NCBI GenBank assembly: GCA_018697195.1
Contig: JAGMWU010000124.1
Span: forward strand, 1-64,000
Origin: Certhia americana
Taxonomy: Eukaryota; Chordata; Aves; Passeriformes; Certhiidae
Reading direction: 5' to 3'
Length of the DNA: 64,000 nt
Position 1 is the stretch's first letter; each line of letters starts with the position of its first letter. Of the stretch, positions 26,971-37,854 are shown piece by piece. The translations under genes and the position numbers were made by a program. Under the pieces are notes generated by a model. It saw only the letters and a program-made list of their open reading frames with translations. It searched no databases and was not told the DNA's origin.

Positions 26971-28938
26971 TTAGAGGAAAGTTGTTTAGAAAATATGCCA
27001 GGTGGTACAAGAACTTCATCTGTATTTCCAGGATACTTCAAATTGTTTTCTTACTTTCATAAGTAAATTCGAGTGCTAAATCATTTGAAATAAACACTGA
27101 AATCTGATCTTTCAAAAAAGTTCTATGTCTCTCCTTGAAAATGATCTAGGGTTTTCTAAAGCAGACCTTACATCTAATTCATTGATGCCTATATTTCAAA
27201 AGGATGTTTGAAGCAAGACAAGATTTTATGAAGATGCTTATATATATGGAACTCACTTTGGAATGAGTTCAATGGTTGCCTCAAGCTCCTCACCGTTATA
27301 AGGACACAAATTACATGATGTCAAGTATCAAAATGTTGCATCAGCAATGCTAGATAAGACATCTTACTGATATCAGATTTGGTGATGTAGAAACAACTTA
27401 TTTAATCCCTGATGCTTTATCTGAGCATCACCAGTAGTATAGAGTCATAAGATAAATTCAGACAAACCTTTGTACAAAGTAGCATTTAACTGATGTAAAA
27501 GAAAACAACCTTTCCCTGAGAAACTGACTCAAAAAGATGTTGCCATTCAACTAAATAAAGTCAGGTTTCATTCAAGAAATTTCACTGTCTGTTTTTAGTC
27601 ATTTTAGCAGCACAAAAACCTAGCTCAAAAAATTTAAATGTTCATACAAAACTTTGTCATCTCCAAAAACAGTTAGAAACAATGCTAACACACTTTATGG
27701 TCTATGTGCAAGAACGTGATTTACAAGACACTCTACATTATCACCCATACTCTGAAAGTTTACGAAATATTCTAGAAGGAAATGTAAGAAAATTTATAAT
27801 TAGTTAATACATAGAGATCACTTCCTACTAAAAATACTGCAGAGGAGAATACTGGATAGAGCTTCATTGCCTTTAAAAGAATTTAATGTTAACTAAGTCT
27901 ATGTATTTGCATTATCTTTTAAAATACAAGAAACAAGGGCCAAACTGGTCTGCTTCGGGGCAAGAGTGAAAAGAATTAGCTGTGCAAAATTATAAGCAAT
28001 GATATTAACTGAAAAGAAATGAAATTTGCCATGCAGATCCTGAGTTCCAAGACTGTATCAGGATATAATCTTTTCCACTAGTGACAGAAAATTAAAGTGG
28101 ATCTACTCTTCCAGTATGCAAAAAATCATAGAACTGATTTAGATAAATTCTCCTAGCTTCCAAAGTACAACTCTTAAAGTGTTTCACACTACTTACTTCC
28201 ATATATTAACACCTATTAAATCATGTTTATTACTTGAAATACAACCAGTGAAACACCACTGAATCTTTTTGAATCCATTCTCTGATAGAAAATATGGCTT
28301 GGCATTACTTTTCCATGCTTCTCAATCTATTGACTGTAAGATCTCAAAGGGGAAGTGAAGCCCAAGGGTGCTGTCTTCATAATTTTACTCAAGAAACAAT
28401 AAAATAGAAAATATTCAACAACTATTTCTACAGAAAACTAGCTTTTCACATCTCACATTTTGTTTGTTTTGATATGTGTACCTAAGAGGCATGAGAGGGC
28501 AAAAGAACCCCACATCAACAATGAACTGCATGACATAGTGCCACAGAATATCATGTAATGTGTTGCAGATCACCTACCATATGCTCTTTGATCCCACTAA
28601 ATGATCTGTGTTAATTGTGCTTCTAATGCTGGTAAGTAGTCTTAGTATTTAAACACAAAATGGTAAGGAAAAGCAAAAAAGATTGAAACTGCATTTTACT
28701 TTTCAGGTCATATGAGGCATAGACACAGAAGACCCTTCTGCCTGTTTTTTCTTCCTTTCAAGAAAAGGTGCCTACAGAAACACACATTTCTTCAAGAGGC
28801 ACCAAAAAATGTCAGAAAGGAAAAGGCTAAATAATACCATTACCCTAATAAAGAGTAAACCAAAACATACTTGAAGAAACAATTCAAATGAGTTAAAAAA
28901 ATACCATGTGGAACACAGAACATTAATAGCCTGAAAGA
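26971..28938. other. Unique AT-rich noncoding DNA
   Basis: No gene, RNA gene or interspersed repeat is recognised. CpG is very rare here, including almost none in 28.0-28.9 kb. Confidence 0.5.
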
Positions 28939-29024
28939 AGATCTTCAATATTTTTTTGCATTTTAATTGGTCACAGTAACAGCAGATCTTCAATATTTTT
29001 TTGCATTTAATTGGTCACAGTAAC
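28939..29024. repeat. Near-perfect ~42-bp tandem duplication, 45-bp period
   Basis: Copy one, 28939-28980, and copy two, 28984-29024, each run from 'agatcttcaatattttttt' to 'ggtcacagtaac'. They differ by a single T (gcattttaatt against gcatttaatt). The spacer is agc. The near identity indicates a recent duplication, possibly polymorphic in length. Confidence 0.92.
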
Positions 29025-29599
29025 AACAGACAGCAACTTCCAACACAATTCAAAAGCTCCAGGACTTATTCCCCCAAACCAGAAGTAGTTGTCATGTAAT
29101 GCTGTATATCTTGCATTAGTGGTCAGTGAAATAACAGGTTATTAAAGGACAAACAACTATGTAAAATGAAGGAAAGACTCTTCTCTCCTATAAGGCATAA
29201 TTTCCTTTCTTCAGTGTTCAAAACAATTTCTGACAAAGCAATTTTGAATTGCATTTGTGCTACCAAAATGAGAGAATTCTCAGTATCTATCAGATATTTT
29301 AAAAAATGAAATAACTCTTTCCTAAAAACAGTATTATTTTCACCAGTATCTGGCACAATTAATTACATCAATTAAAATATATAATCCAGAATTAATGAAA
29401 TCTCTGCATAAGTAGAAGTAAGTAAAATTTCCAGAGATGCAATTTATGATCAGATTTGAATATGAAACATGGACCTCTTTTTTTCTCTTTTTATTCACTT
29501 TTAGTAAGCTCTAGCTCAAACAGACTTCTTTTATGACTCTATTAGTAACTTTTCTGTAAAGACCATGCTCCAGCTGGACATGCAATGCAAGGCCACAGT
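29025..29599. other. Unique AT-rich noncoding DNA
   Basis: No gene or repeat is recognised. The 77-codon minus-strand frame at 29123-29356 resembles no protein family. Confidence 0.5.
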
Positions 29600-31126
29600 C
29601 AGCTTTCACTGCAGTGACCATGAGACAGTTCATGGTCTTGAGAGGAGGCAAGAAAGCAGAAAGCAGACTGCTAACACTGAGCTTCAGGCAACTTCAGCCT
29701 ATACAGAAATCAGCTTGGAAGAATTCTATAGGATATGGTCATGACAAGGGAAACCCAGAACAGTTGACTGATTTCTAAAGGATAACATCCTTACATCATC
29801 CAAGCTCAAGAATGGTTGATCTTAACAAGCAAGAAGTCAAAGATGGCAAGATGCCTGCAGAGGTAGATAACGTGTCCCTGACTGGACCGAGACAAGAGAA
29901 GGATGTATTCAGGAGGTAGAAGCAGGGACAGGTAATCTAGAAAAAAGAAAAAGACACTTTCCAAAGGTTAGGAAAGCCAAATCCCATCTGGGCATCTGAT
30001 ACTAAGACATGTTGAGATATCTGTGACTCTCCAGCCCAGAAAAAAAAAAAAAAACACCCATGAAACCTCCTCAGCATATATAAATACTGATGGGTGCAGC
30101 AAGGAAGACTGACTCAGATCCACAAGAGACAAGAGGCAACAAGCACAAGCTGAAATACTGAAATATGTCCAGCAAAAGGAAGATTAGAAAAGAACACTGA
30201 TTAGATCAGTGGACTGTGAGGTGGACTGAAAAGCAGAGTTGAGCAAGCAGAAGAATTTCCAGGTGTATGCCAGTCACTAGTGGAATATCCAGTTATGATA
30301 TGCAATTTATGACCTGGTAATGGGACAGAGAACACCTTCCAAAAGTTTGCAGACTACATAAAGCAAGTAGGAAGGGTGATACAAAAGATGTTTTTGTTTC
30401 ATTCAGATAAACCTTGAGAGGGTAAAGAAACAGGTACACAAGAGTTCTATGGTGTCCAAAGAAAAGTGCTCAGTCCTTGGAAGGCATAACCTCACATACC
30501 ACTACAGGCCTGGGGCAATTGCTACTGGAAAGCAACTTTGCAGAAAAAGATCTGGGGCTCCAGGTGGACACCATGTTGAGCATTATCAGGATTGTGAGCC
30601 AGCAATACACCACTGATATAAAGAAGGCTGGAAGCAGTCTGGGCTGCATGAGGGAGATTGTTCTCTGCAGGTCAAGGGAGGTGATGCTTTTCCTCCCCAC
30701 AGCACTGGTGAGATATGGAAATATTGGAGCAAGTGCAGGGAACTGCACAAGGAGACAAAGACAGCTGGGACGGTCCAGCCCAGAGAAGATAAAGCTCTGG
30801 GGACATCTGCTCAATGTATCTAAGTACCTGAAGGAGACAGTAAAGAAGACTAGCCCAGAGAGATACAGAACAGGCAAGAGTCAATGAGCACAAACTGAAT
30901 AGAGAAAACTGCATTTAAACATCAAAGAAACTTTTATTGACAGGATAGTTGAACACTAGAACAGATTGCCCTGGGAGGCTATGGAGTCTCCACTCCGGGA
31001 GATACTTAAAACTTAAACCAGTCACAGCCCTGAGCAACCTGCTGCAATTGATCTTTTTTGGGGCAGAGGTGTTTGACTAGATGGTCTTCTGAGGTCCTCT
31101 TCCAAAACTGAAAAGTTCTGTGATCC
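29600..31126 (+). mobile_element. CR1 LINE, long internally deleted copy (sense)
   Basis: The longest retroelement remnant in the window, about 1.5 kb on the plus strand. The left part (29600-30000) matches the CR1 ORF2 stretch between endonuclease and reverse transcriptase, with landmarks 'tgaccatgagacagtt', 'cttgagaggaggcaagaaag' and 'gtagaagcagggacaggt'. The middle (30000-30430) is patchy and evidently deleted. The right part (30430-30900) is the C-terminal reverse-transcriptase coding region. The last ~200 bases are the CR1 3' end, with landmarks 'tggagtctccactccgggag' and 'gttctgtgatcc'. Against an intact CR1 the region should be roughly 1 kb longer, so internal deletion is inferred. The copy is old and inactive. 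Confidence 0.92.
30430..30890 (+). pseudogene. CR1 ORF2 C-terminal reverse-transcriptase remnant
   Basis: This lies inside the CR1 copy and includes the longest open frame of the window, 136 codons at 30477-30887. The reading frame keeps the CR1 signatures L-E-S-x-F-A-E-K-D-L-G near codon 17, V-D-T soon after, and S-R-E-V then A-L-V-R near codons 67-78. Both strings belong to the thumb and C-terminal part of the CR1 reverse transcriptase. The catalytic palm motifs lie upstream and are lost or broken, so no active enzyme can be made. The frame's own ATG is incidental. A minus-strand frame of similar length over the same bases is its antisense shadow. Confidence 0.85.
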
Positions 31127-31929
31127 TTTTCATTATGTAGGTGTTTATTCTGTCTGTTAATACTTAATTATGCTTAGGCTAGAAACAGTATTTTTTGAAT
31201 ATAGCAGTATGATTTTTACTATAGTACATATGGTGTTTTGAGGTGCAACACATACTTCCTGTACTCTCTATGAATATTTAATGTATCATTTATATAAATT
31301 ATTCATTTAAACATTTTTATAGGATTTTCAATCTAAGCCTTTCTGAAAAAATCATGATGCCGAAAAAGAACTCTACAGCAACTGATTTTGAAATCCTCTG
31401 TTATATTGACCTTAAAAGATGCTGGAATGTTAAATCTGCAAGGAGAGTTTGCTCTTTTGCATATAATTATTTTTAAATATAAATCAACTGGAAAAGAAAA
31501 CAATGCCATTGACCTATTAACCCATGTAGTGAATAAATATCCAGTTTATAATTATCAGCTACCACTATACTAGTCATTTCCTTGTTGTTTATAGCTATCA
31601 GATTTTTCTCATGTTGAAGAGCATTTATGTTCGCTGTTAGAGATCCATAAATTGAGCTGCAGAAAACAAGCCCAAAGAACACCCTTATCCCAACAATTAT
31701 TACAGATTTTCTTGCAATTCAAGAGCATGTATGCATGTTCTCAGCATGCAATCAAATAACAGGCATATTTAAAGTGACAAAAATGTAGTAAGTTACAGAA
31801 GGCCTGTCATCTAAAAGAACAAGGCTTTCGCATGAACAGTAACAACAAGCTGAAACAATCCAAGTCAGGTACATGCTAAAAGTGATGACAAACCCTAAGA
31901 AAAGACTGTGACTTTTCCTGTGACTTTTC
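31127..31929. other. Unique AT-rich noncoding DNA between CR1 and LTR
   Basis: No gene is recognised. A perfect 12-bp tandem duplication (ctgtgacttttc twice, 31906-31917 and 31918-31929) sits directly before the target-site duplication of the next LTR. Confidence 0.6.
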
Positions 31930-31934
31930 CCAAA
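31930..31934. repeat. Target-site duplication, left copy (ccaaa)
   Basis: The five bases ccaaa directly before the LTR are repeated exactly at 32709-32713 directly after it. A 5-bp duplication is the usual signature of retroviral integrase of the ERVL type and of several other retroviruses. Confidence 0.85.
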
Positions 31935-32708
31935 TGTCTTAGTTTGGAAGACACGGGTGTCTGCTAGGAAAACAAAAACAGAAGCCTCCCTTGGACTGGT
32001 GAATACAAAACCTCCTCCCTCCAAATTGTTATAATTCTGAAATTAAAGGGGTCTCAGGCAAAGATGTGAGGGTAGGAATAACAGTTCTTTACTAGTGTGT
32101 CTAACAAGGTAAATTAACAACAATAACTATAGCGTTAACAACAAACAGAATTAGAGGGAAAAAAAAGAAACAACCCAGTTACAGTTTTCCTCTGGCACCT
32201 TCCCCCTTTTGGTACCGTCACAAGCTAACAGAGCCAGCAGCAGTCCCGGGGGATGAGATGTATCCGAGGTTCAGTGGCGGGAGCTGGAGCTGTAGAAATG
32301 TCCTGTCTGGGCAGGGGGTGCAGAAACACAGCATGGGGAGACCTCGAACAAAAGTAAAACAGCAGTGGGTGCAGGGCAATGGGGTAGGAGCTCCTGGCAG
32401 GGCAGGGAGAGGACAGGTTCCGAAATCCTGGGGGACACACGAAGAGATGGTGGTGGGTAACTCCGAGCTGAGCTCCAGGTGAGAGCTAGTGAGATCTCCC
32501 TGCCGTCCCAAAGACGAGCAATCCTGGCAGTTCCCTCCGAGAGCAAAAACTGCCCAGAGCAAAGCGAAGTCCGGGTGCTACCCTGTCCCTGATTTACCTG
32601 CTTCCTTTGCTTTCCCAAGCATCCATGAGTACTCTCGAGCACCCAGCAATCAGCTTCCTAGGAACGCCTGGGAAAAAATTCTATAAGAAAACATCCCAAC
32701 CCCCAACA
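31935..32708 (-). mobile_element. Solo LTR of an endogenous retrovirus (songbird type), antisense
   Basis: A 774-bp element with tgtcttag at the plus-strand left end and ccaaca at the right end, so both ends are TG...CA in either orientation. It is flanked by the perfect 5-bp duplication ccaaa. Its body is far richer in G, C and CpG (32210-32600) than the surroundings, as expected for a promoter-bearing LTR. Read on the minus strand, a TAGTAAAGAACTG string near the far end is a variant polyadenylation region followed by a U5-like end, so I place the sense direction on minus. No internal retroviral genes flank it, so it is a solo LTR left by recombination between two LTRs. The sequence resembles a repeat I know from passerine genomes; the exact family name needs a database. 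Overlapping open frames of 65-123 codons here are not genes. Confidence 0.88.
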
Positions 32709-32713
32709 CCAAA
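32709..32713. repeat. Target-site duplication, right copy (ccaaa)
   Basis: Identical to 31930-31934 and directly adjacent to the LTR end; the pair fixes the insertion borders. Confidence 0.85.
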
Positions 32714-33189
32714 GGATAATCATTTTAACAAACAAGCCAGGCTGGGACATGGACAGCAATCACGCATACTAACTAAATGTTGGCTTATTCCTTGGCACAG
32801 TTTGGCCTGTACTTACTAGCATTCCCCAGAAAAATCACCAGAACAGGTCAGGAGACAGCAGCGACCAAAGACTGTGTCTGACAGGAGGCACACATGGGGC
32901 AGGAAACTGATCAGCTGCTTTTAACTGAGCTGTCACTGGTCCTTGGGTAGCATCCTCACAAAATTCCCTTTGCATCCCTTTCTTCCTGCTCAATACTTTC
33001 ACTTTCACCTCATAACAGTAGAAAGTTCAGCCACACACACAGCTGCATCAGCCCCAAGCGTAAGATATACACTGAATGCAGTATCTGTCATTCTTAATAG
33101 AAACTGTAAATCAAAAGTGTGCACTAACCACTTAATAAATTACAGAGCTAATTACCATTTTTAACAAATTTTATTAAATAACTGCTATT
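32714..33189. other. Noncoding DNA
   Basis: No gene or repeat is firmly recognised between the LTR and the A/C-rich tract. Confidence 0.5.
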
Positions 33190-33347
33190 AAAAAAAGAAA
33201 CACACAAAAAAACCAAAACCAAAGCAAAACCATACCAAACCAAACCAAACCAAACAAAAAATCCCCAAGCAAACAAAAAACCCAACCAAACAAAAAACAA
33301 AAACAAGCAAAAGAACCCAACCAAAAAAATCCACCAAACCCCACCAA
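33190..33347. repeat. A/C-rich low-complexity tract with CCAAA units
   Basis: About 160 bases of almost only A and C. The segment 33225-33258 contains four to five near-perfect accaa/ccaaa units in a row, then AAAAC and AACC variants. It is the longest of the A/C-rich tracts in the window. Confidence 0.9.
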
Positions 33348-34976
33348 GTCATCTATGAAATATTAGTAACACTGCCCTTCTGTGAAGCAGTAATGGTAAT
33401 AAACTGAAATTATAATCTCTAATATGGTATATAGCTCAATAAATGTTTGCATGTTGTCATTTAGATTAAATATTGACAAACATTATGCTTATTTATAAAA
33501 AGTCCTTGTTAGAAAACAATTAAATCAAAGAATATAAAATCTAATTGCAACATATTAAGAAAGTATATCATGCTTAAAGCTTATAAAAATGAACCAAACA
33601 ATTTTCAAGTATCAACATGACAATTTACCCTGAAGAAACCTAGTAGGACCCAAAGCTAAAAAAACCCGCAAAAACAACAAACACAGAATGCTAGTCAAAA
33701 CAGAATCCACTTGCATTTTTACCATCTCACAGAGTTTTCTTCAAAACCCCAGTCCCTATTAATTAACGTATGTCAAATGTTCCAAAGTCACTACAGATCT
33801 GGGCTGTTACCGTTTACCTACTCATTTAGCAAAAGCCTTCCTCAAAATCGCAACTAAGACTCGGGCTAGAAGAATGCATTGGCTTCCTTTGCAATAAATA
33901 TTTTACTGATGAAAACTCCAAGCCCTATGTTCTACTTCATTTTAAGAGGCGTTTGTAAGCAAGGGTCAATTTTTAGTTCTCAAATAAGGCGAGATGTGCA
34001 TATTTTGACAAGGAGGGAATTCAATTTACCAAATAGTTGTGCAAAAGGTCATCTGCAGTGTCCCTTTGCCAGTTGAGGCCTAGATACTTCTCATACTTTA
34101 GTCTGCTTGTGGACATTTTCAGGCAGTCCTTAAAAAATATTTATTAGTATCTCTTTATTAGGCCAAATATTTCTTTTAGAGTTGTTTAGTTCAAAGAAAT
34201 TAAAGATTCCGTTACTGTACCCTGAACAACACAAAGCACGATACCTATCAGTCTTATGCTTCCAATCCTGTCCCTTCAAATAATAAAATACCAAAACAAA
34301 ATAAACAAAATAAAGCCCAACAATAGTGGAACTTGCATTCTGAAGCACAATATACAAGTCTTTCTTGTCTCCATACTAGCTCAGCAACATAGCACAACAT
34401 ATGGCACAGGTATTATCATTCAAGATTAAAGAACAGGTGCCTGCTGAAAACCAATGACTACAATGAAGTACCTATTACAACAATATATATTCAATCTTTT
34501 ACATTTAATACAATGCCACTCCTAATTAGCACTACATTTCCATATATTACAGATGCCATTCTAGCATATGATTCTCCCATCACTATGTTATACAGTCTAA
34601 CTATAGGCTGTTATCTAATTCTATAGGACTCCTCCCTTCCCTATTATCATCTGCTTTAATTATCATCTCTGTGAAGAGAATGGCACTTCAAAAAGCCCTT
34701 TGAATATCTTAAACATATACTGTAAGAACAGAAGATAGAAAAAGCCTCATCATATTGCTGCAGGGATTATGAAACCCAGAAAAATGGTCTTTTTATTGCT
34801 AATACAAGGCTCAGAAGATAGTTTGCAAGCACATTCATAAGGACTGCTCAAAGCATCCTACAAATACCTTTAGTCTACATGATCTTAAAGAAAAGAGTGT
34901 GTTACCCAAAGAACTAATTAGTCAAGAAACAAGCTAGACACTGTGTAGTTTTAGCTTGAGTGGCTGAGCAAAGTAC
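33348..34976. other. Unique AT-rich noncoding DNA
   Basis: No gene, RNA gene or interspersed repeat is recognised. The open frame at 33879-34076 (65 codons) has no recognisable domain. Confidence 0.5.
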
Positions 34977-34981
34977 AAGAG
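34977..34981. repeat. Target-site duplication, left copy (aagag)
   Basis: The five bases aagag directly before the LTR recur exactly at 35596-35600 directly after it. Confidence 0.88.
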
Positions 34982-35595
34982 TGTCCTGGGTTACAATGGA
35001 AAGTATAACCAAAAGTATGTATTCTACCACCATGCACATAAACTGTTAAAAGAGGTGGGGCAGTGTTCTTTATCTTCTCTATGACTCAGTCCTGATAACA
35101 CCTTCTGGGGAAGCAGCAGCTACCCTGAGGGGACCATCTCTGCTAATGGGCCATCAAGGTGACTCCTAATTATGTCAACCCACTGTGAGATGCCCAACCC
35201 TTGGGGAGGAACCAAACATTCCTACTTGTATGTAATCTGAGACGTGGAACACAAGAGCAGCACTACTACCAGATTCCCAGGGGACAAGAGCTCAGTAACT
35301 ACCACTGGACCTTGAGAGAAGGACCAGACCATGCTAGGGCATCACCTGACAAAACCACATCCATCACCCCAATGGGACTGTAGCCACCCTTTGATCAGAG
35401 TGCTACCACCACCCTGACCAACAGAGTGTCAGGTTGTATTCTGACTTTGTCAGTTTAAACCAGTGTTTCTGTACTATTGCCTTTATTTTAATTTTCCTAT
35501 TAAATTGTAATTCTGACTTGGAATCTCTTGCAAGATATTTGTGTGGAGTTGATTCCTCCTGCTGTGGTCCTGAAGTTTGCCTTCAAACCAGAACA
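34982..35595 (+). mobile_element. Solo LTR of an ERVL-like endogenous retrovirus, sense
   Basis: A 614-bp element starting tgtcctgggttacaatgg and ending cttcaaaccagaaca, flanked by the perfect 5-bp duplication aagag. The terminal TG...CA and the 5-bp duplication are what retroviral integration of the ERVL type leaves. A degenerate polyadenylation region (cctattaaattg, close to the family's AATAAA) lies near 35497-35510, about 85 bp before the right end, so the sense direction is plus. There is no second LTR or internal retroviral gene near by, so it is a solo LTR. The sequence matches my memory of an abundant passerine LTR family. Short open frames inside it are not genes. Confidence 0.9.
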
Positions 35596-35600
35596 AAGAG
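35596..35600. repeat. Target-site duplication, right copy (aagag)
   Basis: Identical to 34977-34981 and directly adjacent to the CA end of the LTR. Confidence 0.88.
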
Positions 35601-37805
35601 AAATATGCATGACTCAGGACAGAGTACTCCCTGTTAGCACATGACTCCTGTCCTGGGTGGCTGGGCCAAGTGACCTGAAGAATGACACAGCACAGGCAGA
35701 AGGGATCACCTTGGAGCCATTTTTGCCAGGCTCTCCTCTCAGTCCATCCTGGTCCCAGCTTAAGTTTTGCTCCATCATACTTCCTTACTTCACTACATCT
35801 CCATCAACTATTTTCTCGTAAGGCCTGAACCCCCAACCTATAAAAAAGGTGATCTGCAACCTATAGACGAAAACCCCTTCCATATTCACACCATATCTAT
35901 TTATCTTGCCCAATGCTTTTCCTGCTTTAGCTGGAACAAGCAACGGCTGACATTAAATTAGCAGCTCACACTCTCAGCAGACCTGTTTCTTCACAGGGGT
36001 GCCATCACACAGAGGTGAGGTGGGCAGGTGACTGTGCACCTCTACTCCTTCCTGGGACAAAGCAAGAGATTTTAATCAGTGATGAGCAAACCCTCAGGAC
36101 ATGTTATAGAGAAATTTGCTGTGCCAAAAAAAGATGATGTTTGGCTTCCCAGCTTTCTGACTGCAGTGCACCACTGCCCAGTGACAGATTCTGTTTGGCA
36201 AGTAGGATCTCACTTGCTCCAGTTCCCCAGCCAAGTATTTTGCAAGGTCAAGAGTGCAGTCAGCTCTTAGTTGAAGCTGGAGTGACACTGCAGAAGTCTG
36301 TGCATAACATACCTACTTTTCTGGCTGCTCCCCCTAGTACAGCTTCAGTCCAAAAAATATGTCTAGACTCATGAATTTAATGTGCCCGAACTGTTCTCTG
36401 GCCTGGAGCCCTCCTGAGAGCCCATGTCATGACTGTTAACCTTTCTCTCTCCATCCCAGTCAAAGAGGCCTCACTTAACTCCTCTGGTTCTTGCTAACCT
36501 GTAATTCTGCCTGAGGAAGCTCTGAGTCAGTAGTTCTTCTGGATCAAACAATGCAAGGCTTCAGGGTGACAACATCCCAGTGTGGAGCTCCAAGGTGAAA
36601 TGCCTTTGAATACTTACCACTACAGCACGATGTTGTACCTTCTACCCAAGCAAGGAGTAAGGTATGTATGACTTGGCAAGATATCAACACACTGCACTGA
36701 CTATTATACTAAACAAAGCAAAAAACTAAATGGACCTTGCCTTTAAATGTTGTTAGCTTACAGTTTTCACCTTGACTGTCATTCTGTTTGGTGTATTTTT
36801 ACACTTTTATTACTGAGCCAGTGTTAAAAATAAAAGTAAATACGTAAAAAGCAGCACTTTTCAAGGCCATATATAAAAGGCTTGAAAGTCACAGGGCTTT
36901 GAAAAGGAGGATAGCCTGCATTCAGGTATAGTGGCATCACCAGCTGAACAACTTCGTTCTCTGGCCTGAACCCTCTACACTGAAAGCTCATAAGCTGCAA
37001 AAAGACAAAAGGAGGCACTCTGTGTCTGAGACCCATTAACCACTCTTCAGTGCCCTGGATCTAAAAAAATTTCAAAATGCTGAAGTTTTCTGAGACAGCC
37101 CAGCAAACAGGCTTTTGCCTTTCTTTAAAAGGTCACAGAGCTATACCAACTGATGGTGTTTAGTCTCTGCACTTCTAAGGATTTGGATTTGTCTTAGCTG
37201 TGCTTACTGTCATTTGCCATTCAGGTGAATACTGCCCCACTTGTCCAGGTTAACTTGGAATGGGTGTTTACAACCAAGATCTAACAAGCAAGATCTAACA
37301 GAATCAGCCTTGGCAATGGCCAGCCCCTAAGCAGGTGGGTGAACACATTCATGGGACCATTCCCAAAAGATTTCACCAGCCTGACTCTGGCCCCAGGGGC
37401 ACTCCAAGCAGGAACAATGTCACAAATGCAGACACAGAAATGGTGTAATGATCTTGAATTATCTCCATTGCGTTGGAATAAGCAAAACTGGGGGAAAAAT
37501 CCAAATTATCATAATGAATAATTTGTTCATATTTTAGCTAGAAATAATAAAAAGTTGTATCCATTATTGCAGAGAATTTTTTAAAGACCAAAATCATAAT
37601 GACTAGTCATTTTAAAAAATCAAAACTCTAGCATAAAGGACACTATGCACCTCTTGACAGTCTTACATATTGACACATTCTACAAACTAAAACATACCAT
37701 GAAAACAAATATGGCCACAACTTTATCAACACCCAAGCAGACACACATTCTTCATCCCTTTTAAAACCATCAGTAAATCCCACCAAACTGTGAACTCTGC
37801 AAAAA
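35601..37805. other. Noncoding DNA, slightly GC-richer at 35.6-36.6 kb
   Basis: No gene is recognised. The 35640-36620 part is richer in G and C than the unique DNA elsewhere and carries short overlapping open frames on both strands (60-77 codons). It may be an old repeat, but I cannot name one and see no ends or duplications. Confidence 0.45.
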
Positions 37806-37854
37806 ATCCAAATGCCTTATCTGCGTCCATTTGACACAGATAAGGTATTTGGAT
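37806..37854. repeat. 18-bp inverted repeat, 13-nt loop (hairpin)
   Basis: The arms are 37806-37823 (atccaaatgccttatctg) and 37837-37854 (cagataaggtatttggat). They pair over 18 positions; the only non-Watson-Crick position is a G against T, a G-U wobble in RNA. The loop is cgtccatttgaca. The stem does not extend into the flanks, so it is shorter than a normal pre-miRNA stem of about 25-30 bp. It could be a decayed miniature inverted-repeat element or a chance structure. Confidence 0.85.

Noticed and set aside
32218..32686. Several overlapping 65-123 codon frames on both strands
   Set aside because: They lie wholly inside the solo LTR and exist because its GC-rich core has few stop codons.
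33190..33347. A/C-rich array as a CRISPR or telomere-like repeat
   Set aside because: There is no conserved repeat-spacer order and no strict telomeric unit; it is low-complexity sequence.
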